The position numbers and the translations under genes are program-made. Below the pieces are notes generated by a model, which saw nothing but the letters and a program-made list of their open reading frames with translations, ran no database searches and was not told the DNA's origin. A stretch of DNA of 64,000 nucleotides from Gordionus sp. m RMFG-2023 (Eukaryota; Nematomorpha; Gordioida; Chordodea; Parachordodidae), in the NCBI RefSeq assembly GCF_954871325.1, contig NC_088779.1, positions 25,344,869-25,408,868 of the forward strand, written 5' to 3'. Below, in pieces: positions 50,701 through 59,700 of this stretch (the first letter of the stretch is position 1; every line of letters begins with the position of its first letter).

Positions 50701-53700
50701 TTTAAATATTCGATACATTTTAAGAGAAAGCTGGAACGTTTTAATGACCCAGATTAATTCTGGAACACCTTCTAAAATTTTCGTAACATAGAAGAATATT
50801 TCACCAATATGTGTTCTTAAAAATCAGTTTCGAACCGGAACTAAAGAATATTTCCGGTTTTGAATATGTATTTTTTAAAAAAAATAGTTTTGATTTTTAA
50901 AAAATTTGAAAAAAGGGGGTTCCACGGTTTCAAACTCTGTTAAATCAAATCTTGTTTTTTCTTTCTTTACAAGATTATTATGGAATAAATCTACGTCTAC
51001 CATTTCGAGAAGAATGCGAAATATGATTCTTATTGCGAATAACTCAATTCTATTCATTTTTGAATATAAAATATAATCTTGTCTTTGTTGTAATAATTTA
51101 AAATTAAACAGAAAATATTATAATTTATAATATTCAATTTTATTTTTTAAAAAAATAGGGACCCAAGGGTGAAAATTTAGGAGCTATAACAATTCCGTTA
51201 CCCTCCTCCTCTCTCATTTTCCGCGCGCCCAACGAAGAAGCAGGTTATTTTTATATTATTTTTTTATATCCAACTTTTTCCGACATGCAAATGTAAATTC
51301 TTGCTTTTTAATTATCAGCTGATTAAAAAAAATAAAATGTGATCAAAATTTCGAAAACTAATTTAGACGGGTAAAATAATTTATCTTATCAATTTAAGAA
51401 AATAAATAACCATTATGTATTTTAGATCGTGTTGAAATGGGTTATGTAACAATCATGGATTCGTAATTTTTAATATGCCATTTTAAATTGTTATTATTTT
51501 AGCAATTTTATATTTTACAAGCTGCAGGGTCTTTCAAACCCTTCCTTCTAACGTTTCCAATCCTTTTACAATTGTTTATAAGAAAAAAAATATAACTTTT
51601 TATTTAAAAAATATATTTTTTATACCTATTAAACAATTTTTAGAATAATAATATATAATAGGAAAACAATATATTTATATATATAAATTCCACAAGATGG
51701 AGTATTTTTTAAATATTTAAAATATGCAATATTTATGTTAAAAAATAAATAAATAATTGTCCATATACAAAAAAAGAAACAAATCCAAAATTAAAAAAAA
51801 TAAATAAAGATAATATAGCGTAAAATGTGAAGAATAAGGAAGGAAGAGTAAGTCTAGCGAAGTCTATGGAGAGAAGACTGTCATTGAAGCTTAATAAAGG
51901 ATAGCTACGGCCAGACTTTATACGAGGAAAAAGCCTTCTCGAGGATCGCGAGTAAGTTTGCAGATGTGAGAAATCTTTGAAGATGGATAATGCAAGCTTA
52001 CGGAAGAAAGTTAAGATTGTGGATATATTTTCTGAAATTTCTGAATATTTGGAAATTTTAAGATTTTCATTTAGCTCGAATACGTTTTGAGGTTAGTTGG
52101 ATAGGGCTAATCAATCTATACAAAAATAGACCTGAACGAGAAATTGGCTCCATTTCAAGTGGAATCAGGATAATTCCGTTAGGCCCTAACGAATCTAAAA
52201 AGCCCTGGTGGTTCACGAATTGCAGGTATTTAAGTCGTGTTTAAAGCTCGTTGTATCAAGAAATTGCAATGGCTATGCATAAGGATTCGCCCTTACACAA
52301 TCTGCTATATAAATTGTGTCTTTCTCTAAGAGTTCAGCAGCCATAACAGTTTTGAGGAAAGGCTATAATACTTAAAAAATATTTTCTATTAATCATGGAA
52401 TTGCTAAAATTTTTCGAGAATCCAGGACGCTATTTAATATCAAATCAATTATTTATTTAATTTAAACTTTTCCTTTAAAAATAATAATACAATTAATCAA
52501 TGTTAATAAATAATTGTTGTCAAAAAAGTTATACCTTTAACGGTAACAAAATTACTTAAAAAACGAATGGGACTAATGTGAGTGTGCATGCGAATTTTTT
52601 TTTTTAATATCTAAGACTCGCTAACGTCTTAATCACTTTAAAAAAAAATTTTTTCAACCGCAATACAATTTTATATTCCAGGAAAATGCTGGATGGATGC
52701 CATAAACTTGGCCACTAAATTTTCTAGCCTTCTCATGAGATCGATGAAGACTTCTTCTCTTTCCTCAGTCGATAAATATAAACAACCAAATCTCGATCCC
52801 CTTATTCCCGACTTGCTGAACAGTGACGATAACCAAGTGTTTGAACGGGAGGAATATAATACGATACAAAGTGAAAGCGGCAAAATGAGACACGTCGATG
52901 ACACCTTCAATGTCAAAAAAATTAGGTCCAAGAAAATTTCCGAGCCATTATCAACTCTCAGAGGTCCCGGAGATCATGATGTCGATACGCTAGATCATGG
53001 TTTTCAATTTATGGTGTTTTATTTTTATTAAGCTATTTTAGGGATACCCCGCCCTGAATCTTAAAATCTTGCTCTTATAGCAAAATGGATTTTTTATTAG
53101 TGGTCCTGACCAGGGCGTAAATGATGGATATCTCTTCAGTCAAGAGGAATAGTAAAAAAAATTGCACAAGTTGCCCCCCAAATTTTTTTTACCCCGGCTC
53201 GCCTGACCCAAGAGGTTGGGTAAAAATGAATTCCATGGGGAATCGAACCCCGATCAAAATAGCTTGCCTCGTCACCTGAATCTGCAGTACTCTCACCCTG
53301 TTCCCAAATAAAGTGTTACGTAGATGTGGTTAGGGTTTAAAAGGCATTGTTCTTAATATCATTAGACCGACTAAAAAAGCCTTAGGGTTCTAAATATTTA
53401 TGGTTCCAGATAAAATTGGATATGGTTCCGTTTCCTATAAATTATTTAAAAAGTGGAGTGCCTAAATTTGTCCAGGTTCCGAGAGTTCTCTTGAATCCCA
53501 GTTCGATCTTTTGAATCGTACTTCAAAAAATAAAATTATTTTGTCATTTTGCAAGTTTTATTAATCCATTTCCCCATTATATATTTTTCCTCAACCAGCT
53601 TCCACGTCATCCTTTTGTTTAGACCATTTAACGGCTTCTTCTCCATTACTTTCTCCTCCGACACGTGATGATCAGAGCATGGAAGTTTCTGGTTGGTCGG

Positions 53701-56700
53701 ATCATTCTTCTTCGCGTTCGTCTATCGTAGCCACCTCATCATCGACGCCATCTTCCAGAGGCGTGTCCCCCGCCGAGAGTTACAATGCTGAGGAAGAAAA
53801 GGAGTCGACGGTCTACGTAGAAGAGGACAACGACGGGGAAACCGACAAAGAAGAGGGCGGAACAGGCGAAGCGACTCGAAGAATTATAGAGGAAACTCTG
53901 CCCGATGAAAACAAGAGCCTTATCTGGGCTTTGATTAAGCAGGTAAAAGTCATATACTCGCTTTGCATTCTAAACTATTCTATTTTCCAACTAGCACTGA
54001 AAATTTATATTTCAATATATCTCACAATTATCTTTAAAAAAAATAATTTATGCATATTTAAGAAAATAAATGCAGCTAAAGTAAGATATTTTTAATAATT
54101 TAATTAAAGAATTCTATCCTTTTACTGAGCTTCATTAAATAATGATTTTACATATTTCTTCAAATAAAATTGATGCATTTGCTGAGAAAAAAATATATCA
54201 ATGAGATTAGTTTTAGAAATATAGAGTTCAAAGATAATTTTTATAGCTAAAATAATTTGTTAACTCTTTTAAATTATCTGGAACTAAAGTTAACTTAAAA
54301 CAGATCTTTCAAAACCTTCTCTTAGAATGCTATATGGAGTTTTGTAAAAGCAGAATTTTGATTATCAATGATTAAATACAATACACATTGGAAAACTATT
54401 CATTTTTCTTTTATTATTCGTTTATTCTATAATAATTTCTTATAATTAAAAACTAGATGAAACCAGGGATGGATTTATCGAAGGTAACGCTGCCTACCTT
54501 CATTCTAGAGCCTCGATCCTTTTTGGACAAGCTCACCGATTATTATTATCACAGTGACATTTTAGCTCAGTAAGTCTTAACTTATAGACATTAAATTTTT
54601 GAACAATTTTTTTTAAGCCGGTAAATCTCTATCATGGACATAGATATCCTTAGATCACTTATATCGCCGGCATCGCTCTGCTAAAAAGTCTTTGTTATAG
54701 GCAGGGTTCATGTTTAACGCTTTTTTTCCTGCCCTCTTCGGTGACATAATGTTGTATCCTAATAGAGAACTAATATCAATGATATTTTGTTTAGGGTTTT
54801 AATAACCCGTATTATTGTAATATAAATATTAAACTTATAATATCACAGAGCTCAAGATATGTCTGACCCTTATTCTAGGATCAAAATCGTCACCAAATGG
54901 TATATGTCCGGCTTTTACAAAAAACCTAAAGTATTATTTTTTAAAATTGATCAAACATTACTTTAGTATATATGTGTATCGTCGCTTGAAAATTAGGTTA
55001 TTTCATATCCTGTCAAAAATGACTTTTTTTACATAAATCAATTTTTTATATATATAATTATCAGAGACCTGCAAGCCCGGCCCTAAGCCCGGCCGTATTT
55101 TAAATTTTTTAAATATACCCGGGCCGGGCCATACCAAAAAAAATTTTTTTTAAACATATCCGGGCCGGGCCTAAAAATTTTTTTTTAAAATATATCCGGG
55201 CCGGGCCTAAGATTGTTAAACCCGGGCCGGGCCTTGATATTTTTTATAAAAATTTTTACATTATTAGTTAATGGTTATAAGATTATATTATATTATAGTT
55301 ATGATTAATATAATATTGGGTGATGGTTAACACTACCTAACAACCCACAGATCGATCTAATTATTAATTTCCTGCAAATTCAAAAGCATTGTAGTTAAAT
55401 GAACGATTAAATTGTTCTTGTCATATATTAAATACAATTTTAAGAAATTCATTTAACTTCAAATATTTGGAAAGTAATGCCCCATTAATAAAATCAACAA
55501 TAGATAATACTAAAATATTAGTGGGGCATTTAAAACAAAGTAATAAATGCCAGCATTTGAAAGCCCTTTATCAGGATATAGAAGTCCGCTGGAACTCTAA
55601 ATACAATATGCTCAATTTTGTTTATTCTCAAAATGAAGAAATTATAAAAGTTCTTCAAGAACATGGGGATCGGAAAAGTATTATATTATAGACTTTCCGA
55701 TCCTTCAGGATCTAGTCAAAATTCTTGAGGATTTTAACAGCTATTGGTGAGTTACAGTCGGACTCTTGTACTCTTTTTAAAGTGGTAATTTGGTATTATG
55801 AACTGAAGTTTGTAATACCTTTCAAAGCGAAAAAGGAGAAATAAACTTGATTTTACTTAATATAAAACATTTTTTAATTGAAAAATTTGTTTTACACATG
55901 TATCATTTTATTTCTCTTTTTCTCTGTCCCAAATTCATACGTATGTTGTCAGAGACAGATCGCAAGATGACGGAAAACTATATAAAAGATCATATTAAAT
56001 TACAAGAGGCTCAGGAAGTAAATGAAATACCATCGACCAGTCAAATTACGACTGTTGTTAAACAAACTGAATCGTTTTATGACAAATGGGGCGATGGTAA
56101 TTCTGGTAATATGTCAATACCCGATGATGAATATTGTAATTACATAAATAAAAAAATAGATGAAACATTTAAGGTGGATAATTTGTTAGAGTGGTGGGCG
56201 GCTCATCAAAGCGAATTTCCAATTTTAGCAAAATTAGCAATTCCTGCTTCAAGTGCAAGCTGTGAGCGGAATTTTTCCATTACGAGAATTCTTGAAGAAA
56301 AAAGAAGTAATCTTCAACCTGAAAAGGTAGATATGCTTCTCTTTCTTCATGATAATTTGTGAATTTTTAATATCTTTCTTGACTATAATGTTTCATCAAT
56401 CATGCTGGTTTTTTACTTTGCAAACTGTCAAATATTTATTGCATTTATTATATTTTACCTTGAGTCATGAAAGTTTTTAATCCAACATTTTTCATTATTT
56501 TTTTTTACAATATTATATAATACAATTATCTTCTTTTGTTAAAAATTTATATTATAAAATAAATTATATTAATATTGTGCAATAAGATTATATTTTCAAA
56601 ATACTATATATTATACATGCATTTTTTTTAAATAGCGATTTATTTTTATTTTATAAATTAAATAGTAAATTAAATACAATATATTATATTCTCAAAATAT

Positions 56701-59700
56701 TTTCCATTTTTATAAATTAAATATTAGTTTTATTTTTTTTAAATGCAATATAAAATATAGTATATGCTCAAAATATTATTACCATTTTTATGAATATTAG
56801 TTTTATTTTTATAAATGCAATATAAAATATAGTATATGCTCAAAATATCCATTTTTATAAATAACAGTTTTATAATTTTTATAAATTCAATATAATATTC
56901 TTAAAATATTAGCTTTTTACATGTATTTTTTAAATAATAAGCGATAATACTCGCTGAAAAATATGGTAAAATACCTCATAGGTGAATTTTTGTATATACC
57001 AGGTCGAATATAATTTTAAAAAATTCCGAGCCGGGCCGGGCCTTAAATTTTTAAATCCGGGCCGGGCCGTAAAAAATTTTTTTAAAAAATATACAGGCCG
57101 GGCCGGGCCTAAAAAATTTAAAACCGGGCCGGGCCGTGCAAATGGTGCCTCTGCAGGTCTCTGATAATTATATTTCTATTCACATGATAAATACCTAAAT
57201 ATATACAAGTCAAATTATAAGACCAATATAAGAAACTTATTGAAAACAATCGAAACGTAATTTTTTTTTAAAAAATTGCTCTCCTGTAAAAATTATAATA
57301 ACATGATTCCATTTAAAAAAATACTACATTGTAAATCTGATATTTATTTTAATTATTTTTTATGTAAGGGTTTGAAAAAGCCGTATAATCCGGTGCTCGG
57401 AGAAGTTTTTAGGTGCATGTGGAAAAATCCCAAAAACGATAGTAGTACTTTCTATATGGCTGAACAGGTATACTACACCTTCTTTTTTTTTATATATAAT
57501 AATTCGACTTTAACTTTTTATTAATGGATCGGTTTTAGTTATAATAATTTTGAATGTTTTTTCAGGTATCACATCATCCACCTATATCGGCATTCTACGT
57601 CACCAACAGAAAAGATGGCTACTGCATATCCGGAGCCATTCTGACGCGTTCAAAATTTTATGGTTTTTATAGATTCTATTTTACTAACCCAAAATTAGTG
57701 TTGTTAAAAAGCCCGATTTAGGGTCGATTTTTTTTACCGCTCGTTTAAGATTTTAGCCTCAAATAATATCGTATAAGCCCGGAGATTTTGCTCATAGATG
57801 GCAGAACAGTTTGGACTTGCCAAATCTCGAAGCACGTGACTAAAATCTTTAAAAATCGGCTCAAATCGGGATTTTCAATAACACTAACCTAAATAAATAA
57901 TAGGATTTATTTAGAGAATAATATCACTCTTCTTTTTTTTGTAAAATTAATTGTACTATTCATTATTATTTTAAATATGCATGAAAATGTATTTAATACA
58001 GCTAACTTTGTTTATCACAGAAGGTATAATAAGGTAGTTAGAGAATAGGATGATAAGGAACTTTACGAAAAATTGATGAGCCCTATTATTTTTTTAAAAA
58101 AAATAAGGCAACTCCATATCCGCCATCTTGGATGGGTCGGCCAAGATAACTTTACTTCCACGAGGCGAGTGCTACGTTATAACTATGCCATACGCTCACT
58201 GCAAGGGTATCCTCATGGGAAATCTGACGATGGAGTTGGGTGGGAAGGTTTCGATAACTTGCGAACTCACGGGGTATTCGTCTCTCCTTGAATTCAAACT
58301 CAAAGTATTTACTATTTAGGCTTGCTTCCCATTTTTTTGAATTTATTTAAATATAATGATGTACAATCAATCAAAACAATTCTTTTTTAAGGGAACGTTT
58401 AGAGCAAAAATTAATTTATCTCGCCTAATATTTCCTTCCAATTTTTAACTTTTCAAGTGTTAGCAATCAAAGTCGGTTATCGAACTCATAAAATAACGAT
58501 ATCTATTCAAAGTCACTATTAGATGCCACGATGCCATAATAATGATGTATACTTGCATTTATTAGAGTATCTGTTGACATTTTAAAGCATCGGTGTATCT
58601 TTGGGGTTTTCTGTTCAAATAACGAATCGTTTAAAATATTAGTACATTACGTGGAAATGATATATATATATCGTGAAACTACGTTGTACAATTATAATTT
58701 TTAATTATTTGGAATAAATCTCAATTTGTTTTGGAGAGGAGCTGATTACTCCATTTGTTAGAATACAAATATTTTGTACTATAATTTTTACTCAAATAGA
58801 ATGCTGTCATCGGGATAAATGAAGATTAAGATTCTAGTGGAAGAGATATACTTTTCTTGTTAACTCTAATTTTTAAAAAATAGAAACAACTTTACGCTTA
58901 TTAAAATATTAAAATTAAATTTCAGCCAATGTTTGGAAGCGCTGATTCTGCGAATGCCATAACCGGAAGAATTAAGTTTGGCGAAAATAATACTCTGGCT
59001 AAGATAGATGGACATTGGGATGGGAAAATATTTATCAAAGAAATGGAAAATGAGGTATATATATATATATATTATTTCTCAATAAAATCTGAATAATTTT
59101 TTAAAAAATATCAATATTGATCACTTAAACTGATTTTTGCAACTTTCTTCTATCACCTTATAAAAGCTGGACCGCTCACCGTCCTCCCGCAGTGTTTTTT
59201 GGGACGCCACCAATATATCGCTTCTTCTTTCCACTCGCCAAACTCGGTTCTTGGTTCCTTTGAAAAATCAATCCCCTTTCGAAAGTGCTCTCCTCTGGTC
59301 AGGGGTAAGTCAGGCCCTTCTAGACGAAGACCAACAGGCCGCTACGGTCGCCAAAACCGCGATTGAAACGGCCCAGAGGGAAAAAATTTTAAATGCCCAA
59401 AACTCTCCTTATCAACCATACCTTTTCGAGGATATCACAAATTTAAAAGACGATTTATCGGGGAAGGAAAATAAGAATAGTAGAGATGAGAACGTAGCTA
59501 ATGCCGGTAATGTCAACACAGAGGGTGAGAGAAATGATCGTGGAGATTGGATCTATAAATATTGCGAGTAATGCCAAATCAAATAAAACAACTAATATTT
59601 TCAGTTTTTTTTTTGAAAATGGGACGTCGATAATTTTTAGATTGGAATGTATTCAACCATTTCCTTAATTTTTTTATTAAACTATGCAAAAATAATAAAA

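Larger units (their letters stand above)
44650..51158. other. ORP intron 2 (6.5 kb)
   Basis: No exon seen. The stretch 45240-46100 is less AT-rich and reads as short open fragments in both directions, perhaps a decayed transposon I cannot classify. GC-rich hAT-like fragments at ~46560-46800 (CAGAGACCTGTAGAC at 46691, CCCGGCCCG). A tandemly duplicated MITE at 48144-48565 and a short MITE at 50081-50246. Confidence 0.45.

Noticed and set aside
52671-52931. Minus-strand open frame opposite ORP exon 4
   Set aside because: It is the antisense shadow of the exon encoding CWMDAINLATKF.
53165-53312. A genuine tRNA gene on the minus strand
   Set aside because: Box B is perfect but acceptor, D and anticodon stems do not pair, so a SINE head is more likely.
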